From: Chitinibacter sp. SCUT-21
GTDB lineage: Bacteria > Pseudomonadota > Gammaproteobacteria > Burkholderiales > Chitinibacteraceae
Assembly: GCA_041874755.1 (NCBI GenBank)
Contig: CP102611.1
Coordinates: forward strand, 310,001-374,000
Reading direction: 5' to 3'
DNA: 64,000 bases
The notes beneath the pieces are model-generated. The model had not been told where the DNA came from and ran no database searches. It saw only the letters and a program-made list of their open reading frames with translations. Shown here piece by piece: positions 54,220 to 62,165 of this stretch (the first letter of the stretch is position 1; each line of letters begins with the position of its first letter). A program made the translations under genes and the position numbers.

Positions 54220-54837
54220 ATGTCTCTCGATACTCACCATGAACCATGGAATAAAGGCAAGCTTGTTGGTCAGAAACCGCCGCTAAAGCTTAAGGAAATT
54301 TGGGCTATTCGAATTCGATTGCAACTAGGTAAAAAAGTGCGCGATCTTGCCATGTTCAACTTAGCGATCGACAGCAAGTTACGGGGTTGCGACTTAGTTA
54401 ATTTAAAGGTACGAGACGTTTGTCATGGCAACCAAGTAGCATCACGCGCCTCTGTACTCCAGAGCAAAACCCAACGTCCTGTGCAATTTGAAATTACAGA
54501 ACCAACACGTGACGCTGTTTCTGCTTGGATTTCTCATGCAAAACTACGTTCTGATCAGTATTTATTTCCAAGTCGACAACGTCAGTTGTCGCCGCACATT
54601 TCGACTAGGCAATATGCCCGCATTGTAAATCGCTGGGTTAGTTCAATTGGTTTAGATCCAACTGAATACGGCACGCACACCATGCGAAGAACTAAGGTCA
54701 CGCTGATATACAAGCGTACAAAAAACTTGCGCGCAATTCAGTTGCTGCTTGGACATGCAAAAATGGAGAGCACCGTTCGTTATCTTGGCATTGAAGTTGA
54801 TGATGCTCTCGAAATATCAGAGCAGACTGAAATATAG
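54220..54837 (+). CDS. Small tyrosine recombinase (phage-integrase family)
   Basis: A 205-residue recombinase made almost only of the catalytic domain. The active-site residues are all present: R55 (SKLRGCDL), K83, H153 and R156 (GTHTMRRTK), H179 (LLLGHAKMEST) and Y188 (VRYLG). The N-terminal arm-binding and core-binding domains of phage integrases are missing or reduced to about 30 residues (EPWNKGKLVGQKPPLK). It is intact and preceded by a Shine-Dalgarno hairpin, and it is followed directly by stem-loop copy C. Its DNA target is unknown. Confidence 0.9.
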   Translation: MSLDTHHEPWNKGKLVGQKPPLKLKEIWAIRIRLQLGKKVRDLAMFNLAIDSKLRGCDLVNLKVRDVCHGNQVASRASVLQSKTQRPVQFEITEPTRDAVSAWISHAKLRSDQYLFPSRQRQLSPHISTRQYARIVNRWVSSIGLDPTEYGTHTMRRTKVTLIYKRTKNLRAIQLLLGHAKMESTVRYLGIEVDDALEISEQTEI

Positions 54838-54860
54838 CGAACTACCGTAGCTGGATGACA

Positions 54861-54935
54861 AAGGGCTAAGGCCGCAACCCGATGGTTTGCGGCCTTTCGT
54901 ATTTCAGACGACGGCATCGACACATCGGCCGAAGC
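54861..54935 (+). repeat. Stem-loop plus tail repeat, copy C
   Basis: AAGGCCGCAA and TTGCGGCCTTT flank an 8-base loop (54868-54897), followed by TCGTATTTC and the tail GGCATCGACACATCGGCCGA. It begins about 25 bases after the recombinase stop and acts as a likely terminator. The tail closely matches copy E. Confidence 0.7.
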
Positions 54936-54937
54936 GG

Positions 54938-55885
54938 TCAAAGGGTGTCCCCTTTTTGCTTGATATACTTGTTGTTGATCCTCACCGCCAGCACTCCCGC
55001 GCCGATCAGCATCACACCCAGCAGCATTAGGCCGATGGGGCCCGCAAGGCTGTCGGGAAAATGCTTATCCATGAAATAGCCTACATAGCCCAGCGTCGCC
55101 ATCGTACCCACTGCCAACAGTGTGCCCGAACGAACTACGGTCGAGAGGAAAATGATGCCGCAGGCAAGGCCGAGGAACAAGATTTCAAACGGTGTCTTAT
55201 GCAGCCAGTCGCCCATCGCACAGAGGAACATGATCGGCCCCAGGAAATAGCAGATTGGTGCTAGCGACTTGTGCTTCGATTTGCCAAGGCTCCAGCCGAT
55301 GCAGGTCAGCGATACTCCCATGACGACTCCGATGAGGTTAGCGTCGATGTGCATCAAGTCGAAGGCGATGGCGAAAAAGAAGGAGCCGAAGAAGAGCGTG
55401 GTCAGTGCCAGCACCGTACGGTCCTTGGCGCAGAACGTAAATCCTTGCTGTATCGCCATCACTAAACACATGAACAGCATGCCATGAGCAGGGTTGCCGC
55501 CGCGCGAAAACTCAGTAAGCGTCACCAGAATTCCAGTCGGCTGCAGCAGCGCAGCCAGAAGGAATAGCGGTGCCGCAGCCTTTTCGAGGCTATCGCGCAT
55601 AGTGCAGGTGATAGCCATGATAAAGAGGCAGAAGCCCGAGCCAAGCGTAGTCAAAATTCGTGACACCGTGCCCATTTCGTCCCACTGCATGCCGATAAAA
55701 TAGGTCATTCCCGAAATAATGAACAATCCGCCGATATATCCGAACAGGCGAGCAAGGATGCTGCTGTTCTTCTTCGCCCTAACGTCGGAGCTACCTTTCA
55801 GTGCGGCAGCGATTTCGTCAATCGTAATGCCGTGACTTTTCATCAGCGTAATGATGTCATCTAGCGCATCGTGTCGGTTTGCCAT
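54938..55885 (-). CDS. Multi-pass membrane protein, DUF2157-like
   Basis: A 315-residue protein with a cytoplasmic N-terminus (RHDALDDIITLMKSHGITIDEIAAAL, a helix-turn-helix-like segment) and about eight or nine transmembrane helices. The stretch LFGYIGGLFIISGMTYFIGMQWDEMGTVSRIL resembles DUF2157 membrane proteins. Function is unknown. The C-terminal tail is short and basic. It is coupled by a one-base overlap (TAATG) to the gene upstream. This two-gene unit lies between stem-loop copies C and D. Confidence 0.65.
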   Translation of the reverse strand: MANRHDALDDIITLMKSHGITIDEIAAALKGSSDVRAKKNSSILARLFGYIGGLFIISGMTYFIGMQWDEMGTVSRILTTLGSGFCLFIMAITCTMRDSLEKAAAPLFLLAALLQPTGILVTLTEFSRGGNPAHGMLFMCLVMAIQQGFTFCAKDRTVLALTTLFFGSFFFAIAFDLMHIDANLIGVVMGVSLTCIGWSLGKSKHKSLAPICYFLGPIMFLCAMGDWLHKTPFEILFLGLACGIIFLSTVVRSGTLLAVGTMATLGYVGYFMDKHFPDSLAGPIGLMLLGVMLIGAGVLAVRINNKYIKQKGDTL

Positions 55886-56490
55886 TATGGGGTTACCCAG
55901 CCGATAAATTGCGCCTGCCCGCTGTAAAAGTAGGTGCGCCCGTCATCTGGCGACAGCTTCACATTGCGCGAGCCGTTGGTAATCGTGGTATTGCTTGAAT
56001 TGCGCCCCCAACCAAAGAAGATTTCGTTGAACAGCCCACCGTGGCGGTAATAGCTGTCGCTCAGCTCGTAACCGTCCGGAGATTTCAGCTCGGTAGATAG
56101 TTTCATGCTCTTAGTAGCCTCGACCGCTTCTTCGCGCATGCCGGTTATTTGATCGACATTATTGGGTAGGCCTAATTCCAGCTCGCGTACTCGTTGTGTC
56201 TTGGCATCGAAGAGATACAGCTTGCGCCAGTAGAAACCATAGTTGTTACTACTGTCCTTCAGCTTGGAATACTGTGCCATTAGCACACCGTTTTTTACAA
56301 CAAGGTTAACCGAGACAGGCATCGACTGATTGTTGCGGTAATCGCCGATGCTGAAGACAAGGTTGTATTTCGGCGGGTCGCCCAAAGCTGGCAGGGAGCT
56401 AGCTACCATGAAACCGATCATCAGTAGCACCGGCAAGGTCAATCCGACGATCAGAACGAAATTCTCCTTGAAGAAATTCTTTGCAGCCAT
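55885..56490 (-). CDS. Membrane-anchored protein of unknown function
   Basis: A 201-residue protein with one N-terminal hydrophobic segment (FVLIVGLTLPVLLMIGFMVASSL) and a probable periplasmic domain of about 165 residues. I do not recognise the family. Visible features are a mostly beta-prone domain with several Tyr/Gly-rich stretches (YYRHGGLFNEIFFGWGRN, DDGRTYFYSGQ). It begins a two-gene unit with the membrane protein downstream; their close coupling suggests one complex. Preceded by GGAGGG at good spacing. Confidence 0.7.
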   Translation of the reverse strand: MAAKNFFKENFVLIVGLTLPVLLMIGFMVASSLPALGDPPKYNLVFSIGDYRNNQSMPVSVNLVVKNGVLMAQYSKLKDSSNNYGFYWRKLYLFDAKTQRVRELELGLPNNVDQITGMREEAVEATKSMKLSTELKSPDGYELSDSYYRHGGLFNEIFFGWGRNSSNTTITNGSRNVKLSPDDGRTYFYSGQAQFIGWVTP

Positions 56491-57044
56491 ATGGCCCTCC
56501 TTTCTGCAGCTGAGGTAGCTTTAACAAGATGTGTATTGATATTGTCAGCCGAGAATGCAGATTGATATTAGGCCTTTAGTGAAAAAGGCGCAAAATTTTG
56601 AGTAATAAGTCATTTAGCAATTACAGACTTCATCATCCACCCTCCCAAAAAAGATCTGAGGATGTCGGATTTTAGGTGGTTAAAACAGATGGGATCGTGG
56701 GACGCTTACGGTATTGGGTATCGCCAGTTAGGGTCTACATGACCTGCGCAGCGTGGATTGGGTAATCCCCCCGTTTTTAAACGAGGTTAGAAGTAGAAGG
56801 TTAAGCTGCTAATGCTAACTTCTGTTTCGGGGTGATTACCCTAACGGCATTCGGAAAGAGCCACATTCAACTGGGCGAAAGTTGAAGCAGAAAATCGTTA
56901 AAAACCATATAAATCAAAGGTTTTCACTGTAAAACAGCAAGTGGTAGATTTACAGTGAAAACTGTTGATCTCATAAAGAAAAATGACCTTCGCGGGGCTT
57001 TGCAGGAAGTCAGATTCGATGAGTGCTCTAAGTCAAAGCAGAAA
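56491..57044. other. Gap without a recognisable gene, possible mobile-element remnant
   Basis: No convincing gene is visible. Near 56715 and 56821-56850 the minus strand has short frames (for example one ending VITPKQKLALAA before a stop) that look like scraps of coding sequence but lack any start or full domain. I could not identify them. The stretch may be decayed transposon or cassette DNA next to copy D. Confidence 0.35.
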
Positions 57045-57122
57045 AAGCGAAAGGCCGCAAACCATCAGGTTGCGGCCTTCATTATTTGTGGTGAGTTCTA
57101 GTGCTGCTCGGCCAAAGCGGAC
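57045..57122 (+). repeat. Stem-loop plus tail repeat, copy D
   Basis: GAAAGGCCGCAA and TTGCGGCCTTC flank a 9-base loop (57049-57080), followed by ATTATTTG and the tail AGTGCTGCTCGGCCAAAGCG. Tail identical to copy B over 20 bases. Confidence 0.7.
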
Positions 57123-57380
57123 TGTACGAGCCAATTTGCTGATGGCCAAATTTTGTGCTCCACTTCAATGAATAAGTAATTTGGTTTAGACGTTGTGCAA
57201 AATATCCTTTAACTTGCGTCTCTAATTTCTTTCGACTTGAACATAGCCTTGATTGCGTTGTGCAGCTGTTAGCTATCCATACAATTGCCGACATGTTACT
57301 GCGGCGTATCGATATTTGGCGGTCAAACGATTCACTATCGTGAAAATGGTCAAGTGATAACCCTTTAAGGATATTCAGTG

Positions 57381-57860
57381 ATGCCAAATCTGTTTCGACT
57401 GAATGGCTTTTTCTTGGCTTGCTTCGCAACAGTCATGCTCAGTGGCTGCGTCAATTATGGTGAGTTTCAGCGCTTCCAGCAGCTCAATTATGGCTATGGC
57501 TACTACACCGGCTACTCGGTTAAGGCGGTAACGACTGAGGGGACGAACCGCCATGTGATTTACTACTTGGGCGGCACGATGGCCACGGGGCGCAATTGGC
57601 TGGATTTTTATACGCTCGTGGGCGCGTTTGAAACCGGACAGCGTCTTGGATTTCAGTGCATGGATGTGCGCTGGAAAGGCGGCTACCAACCCTTGCAACT
57701 CGCCGACGGCCCACCTACGGCCTGGCGCACGATTGAATATCGCACTGAACCTTGTCTGAGTAATCCAGCGCAAAAAGTCTACGCGATCAGTGATTTACCC
57801 CAAATTCTGCGCCAAGGTGTGCGCACTGTTGATATTGAAGCGAGCCAAACATGGGACTAA
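57381..57860 (+). CDS. Lipoprotein of unknown function
   Basis: LNGFFLACFATVMLSGCVNYG is a lipoprotein signal with lipobox LSGC. The mature part, about 140 residues, has GYGYYTGYSVKAVTTEGTNRHVIYYLGG and closes with ISDLPQILRQGVRTVDIE. I do not recognise the family. I chose the ATG at 57381; a GTG one codon upstream has a better spacing to AAGGA. It overlaps the next gene by 10 bases. Confidence 0.72.
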   Translation: MPNLFRLNGFFLACFATVMLSGCVNYGEFQRFQQLNYGYGYYTGYSVKAVTTEGTNRHVIYYLGGTMATGRNWLDFYTLVGAFETGQRLGFQCMDVRWKGGYQPLQLADGPPTAWRTIEYRTEPCLSNPAQKVYAISDLPQILRQGVRTVDIEASQTWD

Positions 57861-58984
57861 ATATCATGCTGGTCAGTATGCTGCTGACCGTATCTAGCGT
57901 GGCCTCAGCGGGGCTATTGACTGCTTTTCGCGGTGATCCACCGGTGCCTAAAGGTGCACTCAAGGTGGTTGATTTTCCGCGAGATGGACTTTGTTTCTGG
58001 CTGGATGATCAAACGATACTGTGTAGCCATCAGCGCAGGCATATGAATTTAGCTGGCGATCCTCTCGAACGCGTGTTAGTTGAACATAGGCTTAATGAAG
58101 GTAAAGAGATACTGCATGAAAATATCACTGGGGCACTAAAGTGTGTCGATCCACGTTCTCGGCGGGTGCAAATTGATCTAGAACGCAAAGGCACAGGATA
58201 TTACGGGCAAGTTTATGCCATGGGTATTTGGGGCCAGCCCTTGCAGGAATATCAACCTTTTCGCAAGGAAGAACGCCCAGGATGGGTTTCGACTGAATGG
58301 GGCTACATCAATCCGTTTTCTTGCCAGTACTATGCAGATCTACCCAAATCAGGTTTGGAATACGAGCCCGGTCGGTTTGGTTTGATGCTTTATGAAGACG
58401 ATGGCGTCTTGTCTAAGGGCGAATGGACAGAGGCTCGCAATTATAAAAAATGGAAGGAAGAAAATCCAAATCCGAAACGGGGCTACACCAAAGTGATGCT
58501 GGAAGATGAGCGGGTGAGTAATTCTGCCGCTATTTTCCCCATGCGCTGGCTCAAGCAAGGCTATTTGGTTTTTAACGCCCATTCAGCAGGGGCCCTATGG
58601 GCCAAAGACAGCCCCCAGCAAGTCTGGTTACTTTCAGAGGGCAAACTGCAGAAACAATTTCCGAACATGTATCCCGGCAAACCAGAGGGATGGACTCCGG
58701 CACAAGGTGGCTATGAGCATTCCGGCAGCCGTTTTCAGCCGATCCGGACAGGGATGTTGAAGTCAGTAAATTACCCCCCCTTCAAATGGCATGGGCTTTA
58801 TTTAGCACCGTTTGGTGAACCAGAGAAAGCCATCAAACTCAGCGATGCAGTGACCAGTACGATGCTGGTGTCGCCCAACGGCTGCCGCGTGTTATTGGGC
58901 ATGCAATGGCCCGATTTGGCAGGCAAGCAAGAATATGCAACGGTCAAACTCAAAGTCGTCGATTTTTGTAAAGGAAATGAATAA
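57851..58984 (+). CDS. Secreted protein of unknown function
   Basis: A 377-residue protein with a signal peptide (IMLVSMLLTVSSVASAG). Repeated Trp/Gly/Tyr-rich stretches (FWLDDQTILCSHQRRHM, GYINPFSCQYYADLP, FPMRWLKQGYLVFNAHSAGALW) suggest a beta-propeller or similar folded repeat, which is an inference. It has several Cys that could form disulfides. It overlaps the lipoprotein gene by 10 bases and a small broken gene by one base, so the three are a coupled operon. Confidence 0.7.
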   Translation: MGLNIMLVSMLLTVSSVASAGLLTAFRGDPPVPKGALKVVDFPRDGLCFWLDDQTILCSHQRRHMNLAGDPLERVLVEHRLNEGKEILHENITGALKCVDPRSRRVQIDLERKGTGYYGQVYAMGIWGQPLQEYQPFRKEERPGWVSTEWGYINPFSCQYYADLPKSGLEYEPGRFGLMLYEDDGVLSKGEWTEARNYKKWKEENPNPKRGYTKVMLEDERVSNSAAIFPMRWLKQGYLVFNAHSAGALWAKDSPQQVWLLSEGKLQKQFPNMYPGKPEGWTPAQGGYEHSGSRFQPIRTGMLKSVNYPPFKWHGLYLAPFGEPEKAIKLSDAVTSTMLVSPNGCRVLLGMQWPDLAGKQEYATVKLKVVDFCKGNE

Positions 58985-59162
58985 TGGCACTTGATTCAGT
59001 ATTGATTAAGGAAAGTTTGGCGCTGGCCAATACCAGCTATAACATTAAATCTGGCGGCGTGAAGGCTGGAGCGAATTCAACGACCAAGTGCAGCGAGCGG
59101 TCTTGAATGAATTAGATGAGCCACATGCCCCTGCTTTTATTCGGCAAGTCGAGATGAAGTAG
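58984..59162 (+). pseudogene. Frameshifted small gene
   Basis: ATG at 58984 overlaps the stop of the secreted-protein gene (TAATG) and starts MALDSVLIKESLALANTSYNI, stopping after about 40 codons. In another frame, from about 59054, EGWSEFNDQVQRAVLNELDE and HAPAFIRQVEMK continue to a TAG at 59160-59162. The two halves read as one protein of about 60 residues joined by a frameshift. If the sequence is right, it is a decayed gene; otherwise a sequencing or programmed shift. Confidence 0.5.
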
Positions 59163-59235
59163 CTAGCTGATTTTGGCTACCGACAAAGAAGTTTTGACTG
59201 TCAGCTAAGGCCGAACAGCTCTGGTAAAACCGCAA

Positions 59236-59325
59236 AAGAAAAAAGGCCGCTACCTGATGAATTGCGGCCTTTCGTTTTTGAAGTCTCGGCATCGACACAT
59301 CGGCCTGAGCAGCCATTCGGCATAC
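59236..59325 (+). repeat. Stem-loop plus tail repeat, copy E
   Basis: AAAAGGCCGC and GCGGCCTTT flank a 13-base loop (59241-59274), followed by CGTTTTTG and the tail GGCATCGACACATCGGCC, shared with copy C. It separates the unknown operon from the siderophore locus. Confidence 0.65.
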
Positions 59326-59379
59326 CCGAAGTATGAATAATAATTTTCGCAAGGGCAGGTAGACATTCGAAATTAAAAA

Positions 59380-60138
59380 TCAAACTCCTAGCGTTGCACC
59401 GCCATCAACGCACAGATTATGCATCGTGATGTGACGGGCAGCATCGGACAGCAAAAACATAACGGGCGCGGTAATATCTTCCGGTGTTGCCAGTCTGCGC
59501 AAAGGAATGCCGGTGCGATACGTCGGTAAAGCACCGTCGATAACGCGCTGCGCATCACTTTCATCGTTCCACAACAAACGCTGCATTGCGGTATCGGTGG
59601 AACCGGGCGAGACGATATTGCAGCGTATGCCGTATTCGGCCAGTTCCAAGCCCAAGCATTTGGTGAAGTGGCTCGACGCCGCTTTCGACGCTGCATACGC
59701 GGCCATTTGCATGCGTGGCACTTCAGCAGCGTTCGAGCCCACCGTCACGATACTGCCAGCACGACGCGCCTTCATGCGCTGCGCGACCGCTTGCGACAAA
59801 TAGAATACGCCGTGCGTATTCACGGCAAAAGTGAACTCCCAATCTTCCAAGCTCAGATCGCACACCGCCCCTAGTCGCAACACGCCAGCCACATTGACCA
59901 ATGCATCAATTGCGCCCAACTCGGTTTCAACACGCTCCACCGCAGCCACAACCGCAGCACTATCGCGAATATCGAGCGCGTAGGCATGCACATTCGGCAA
60001 CTCGTTTGCCAGCACAGCCAAAGCATCGGCGCGTACATCAAGCGCCGCAACGATAGCCCCTTGCGCGCTCAATGCTCGCACGAGCGACTCGCCGATGCCC
60101 TGCGCGGCCCCCGAAACGATTGCAATCTTATTTTTCAT
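59380..60138 (-). CDS. entA: 2,3-dihydro-2,3-dihydroxybenzoate dehydrogenase (EntA-like SDR)
   Basis: Short-chain dehydrogenase that makes 2,3-dihydroxybenzoate, the catechol unit of enterobactin-type siderophores. The Rossmann motif is [15 protein letters not shown], with [13 protein letters not shown], the catalytic [20 protein letters not shown], and [19 protein letters not shown], ending [11 protein letters not shown]. These phrases match E. coli EntA rather than general SDRs. Start at the ATG of 60138 (MKNKIAIV) with GAGG upstream. It follows the siderophore ABC genes, so synthesis and uptake are linked. Other ent genes are not in the window. Confidence 0.85.
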   Translation of the reverse strand: MKNKIAIVSGAAQGIGESLVRALSAQGAIVAALDVRADALAVLANELPNVHAYALDIRDSAAVVAAVERVETELGAIDALVNVAGVLRLGAVCDLSLEDWEFTFAVNTHGVFYLSQAVAQRMKARRAGSIVTVGSNAAEVPRMQMAAYAASKAASSHFTKCLGLELAEYGIRCNIVSPGSTDTAMQRLLWNDESDAQRVIDGALPTYRTGIPLRRLATPEDITAPVMFLLSDAARHITMHNLCVDGGATLGV

Positions 60139-60187
60139 ACTTGCCTCAATAACCGCAGATGATGAGTGAAATTTTGGGCGGGGGAAA

Positions 60188-61006
60188 TTAGCAGGCTTGC
60201 AAAGCAGAACTCTGCGTGAATGTCGAAACCGAAGGCACGACGACTGGGCTAGCATCGCTTGGCGCGAGCAAAATATCGGCATCAACGCCGTACAATGTTT
60301 TAACCAGCGCGGGCGTCACGATGTCGCGTGGCGCACCTTGCGCGACGATATAGCCGCCTTGCATTGCGACCAACACATCGGCATAACGCGCGGCAGCAAT
60401 CAAATCGTGCAACACAATAACCACGCTCGCGCCCGACTGCGCCAGACTTTTGGCCAGCGACAACACTTCGATCTGATGGCCTAAATCTAGCATGCTAATC
60501 GGCTCATCGAGCAACATCAGCGGAGCTTGCTGCGCCAATATCATCGCCAACCAACAGCGCTGACGCTGCCCACCCGAGAGCCGATCCAAGCGGCGATGCG
60601 CCAAGCCAGCGACGTCACACGCAGCCATCGCTTGCTCGATAATCTGCTGATCGTTTCGAGACCATTGCTGAAACAGGCTTTGATGCGGATGACGGCCATA
60701 GCGCACCAGATCCGCCACGCTAATGCCTTCAGGCGCCAAGGGCGATTGCGGCAGTAAAGCGATCGCATGCGCGGCCTGACGCGCGCTCAACTGCCAAACG
60801 TCTTTGCCATCGACATACACATGGCCGCTGCTGGGCTTTTGCAAACGCGCAATCGCGCGTAGCAATGTCGATTTTCCGCAGCCATTGGGTCCCACAATCA
60901 CCACCAGTTGCCCAGCGTCAATTTGCAAACTAACGCCCTTGACCGCCGTATGGCTATCGCTTTTGCTCTCGTAGCGAACGCTTAAATTTTCAACAACTAA
61001 TCGCAT
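60188..61006 (-). CDS. Iron-siderophore ABC transporter ATPase (FepC/FecE-like)
   Basis: ATP-binding subunit of 272 residues. Walker A VIVGPNGCGKSTLLRAIA, the Q-loop IALLPQSPLAPEGISVADLVRYGRHPH, signature LSGGQRQRCWLAMILAQ and Walker B PLMLLDEPISMLDL are all canonical. The Asp after Walker B (LDEPISMLDL) and the H-loop VIVLHDL are present. The FepC-like group powers siderophore import; substrate identity as a catecholate is inferred from entA. 76 bases separate it from the permease. Confidence 0.92.
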   Translation of the reverse strand: MRLVVENLSVRYESKSDSHTAVKGVSLQIDAGQLVVIVGPNGCGKSTLLRAIARLQKPSSGHVYVDGKDVWQLSARQAAHAIALLPQSPLAPEGISVADLVRYGRHPHQSLFQQWSRNDQQIIEQAMAACDVAGLAHRRLDRLSGGQRQRCWLAMILAQQAPLMLLDEPISMLDLGHQIEVLSLAKSLAQSGASVVIVLHDLIAAARYADVLVAMQGGYIVAQGAPRDIVTPALVKTLYGVDADILLAPSDASPVVVPSVSTFTQSSALQAC

Positions 61007-61036
61007 AAACTTCCAATCACCGTCATACCCAATAAT

Positions 61037-61081
61037 GTATCACCATCAAAACAAGACTAAATAATATATACAGAGACATAC
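61037..61081 (+). repeat. 45-bp GTAT-N37-ATACCC element, copy 8
   Basis: GTAT begins the element and ATACCC ends it at the stop codon of the FepG-like permease. The interior is A-rich and has no long inverted repeat. Confidence 0.5.
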
Positions 61082-61082
61082 C

Positions 61083-62165
61083 CTAAGACTCTCTTTCCCT
61101 GCGCAATAACACCCACAGCAAAAATGGCCCGCCCATCAAACAGGTAATCACACCGGCCGGCACTTCAGAGCTACCGCCAGCCGAGCGCCCCAGCGTATCG
61201 GCGCACAGCACAATCAGGGCACCAATCAAGCCAGAGCGCACCAGCGGCACCTGATTCGGCGTACTGAAATAGCGCGCCAAAATCGGTGCAGTTAGCGAGA
61301 TAAACGCTATCGGCCCAGCAATCGATACGCCAAGTGCAGCCAGAATAATCGTCAGCAGCAAAATGAGAAGCTGAGTGAGCTGGACATTGAGCCCCAAACT
61401 TGCGGCCAGATCAGATTCAAACCGCAGCAAAGCCAGACGACGCGACAGCAGCAGCGCGCAAGGCAGCAATACCAGCAAACCCATCGCGGCTGGCACGCTC
61501 GCCTCGTAACCACGCCCGATCAAACTACCGATGCCCCAGGCGTACAATTCAGTTGATTGCTGCAAATTAATCGTCGACAGCAGCAACTCGGCTACCGCTC
61601 GTAATAATGTTGCAATACCAAGACCAACGACCAGCACACGATGGCCCTGATGTCCGGCACGACCGGCTGCCAGCATAACCAAACCCGCAGCCGCTGCAGC
61701 CCCCAGCACCGCCAGTGACCATTCGCCAAACAAGCCGTCACCACCCAGTAATAAGCCAGCGATTACCGCCAGTGCGGCACCTTGCGAAATCCCCAGTAAA
61801 TCCGGCGATGCCAATGGATTACGCGCCATGGTTTGAATCAAGCAACCCGATAAGCCCAGTGCCGCACCGGCAACCAAGCCAGCAACAATGCGCGGCAAGC
61901 GAATTTCCAACACCAACAGTTGGGTAGCGCGATCGCCCTCGCCTTGCAAAGCGTGGATGACTGCTTGCGGGCTTAGCATCGTGCTGCCCAACATCAGCGC
62001 GATAACGACCGCGAACAGCAAAACCAGCAGGATATTAAGCGAGCCCAGTATCGTTTCTGGCGAATACACCACGGCAAGGGATTTAAATTGAAGCACCGGT
62101 GGGGCGCTCGATTCGGAGCAGGCAGTAACCGGAGATGAATCGGGCAAAGAAGGGCGAGTCTGCAT
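61083..62165 (-). CDS. Iron-siderophore ABC transporter permease (FepG-like)
   Basis: Inner-membrane permease of the FecCD family, 360 residues with about nine or ten hydrophobic segments. RLPRIVAGLVAGAALGLSGCLIQTMARNPLASPDLLGISQGAAL (in parts) is the family core, and AALGVSIAGPIAFISLTAPILARYF is the ATPase-contact region. It has an N-terminal extension of about 45 residues before the first membrane segment. It abuts the second permease (stop and start adjacent), so the two are translated together and form a heterodimer. Confidence 0.9.
   Translation of the reverse strand: MQTRPSLPDSSPVTACSESSAPPVLQFKSLAVVYSPETILGSLNILLVLLFAVVIALMLGSTMLSPQAVIHALQGEGDRATQLLVLEIRLPRIVAGLVAGAALGLSGCLIQTMARNPLASPDLLGISQGAALAVIAGLLLGGDGLFGEWSLAVLGAAAAAGLVMLAAGRAGHQGHRVLVVGLGIATLLRAVAELLLSTINLQQSTELYAWGIGSLIGRGYEASVPAAMGLLVLLPCALLLSRRLALLRFESDLAASLGLNVQLTQLLILLLTIILAALGVSIAGPIAFISLTAPILARYFSTPNQVPLVRSGLIGALIVLCADTLGRSAGGSSEVPAGVITCLMGGPFLLWVLLRRERES

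Noticed and set aside
44911..59325. Stem-loop repeats as integron attC sites
   Set aside because: I could not find the GTTRRRY/RYYYAAC boxes or an IntI-type patch in the recombinase; the resemblance to a cassette array stays an analogy.
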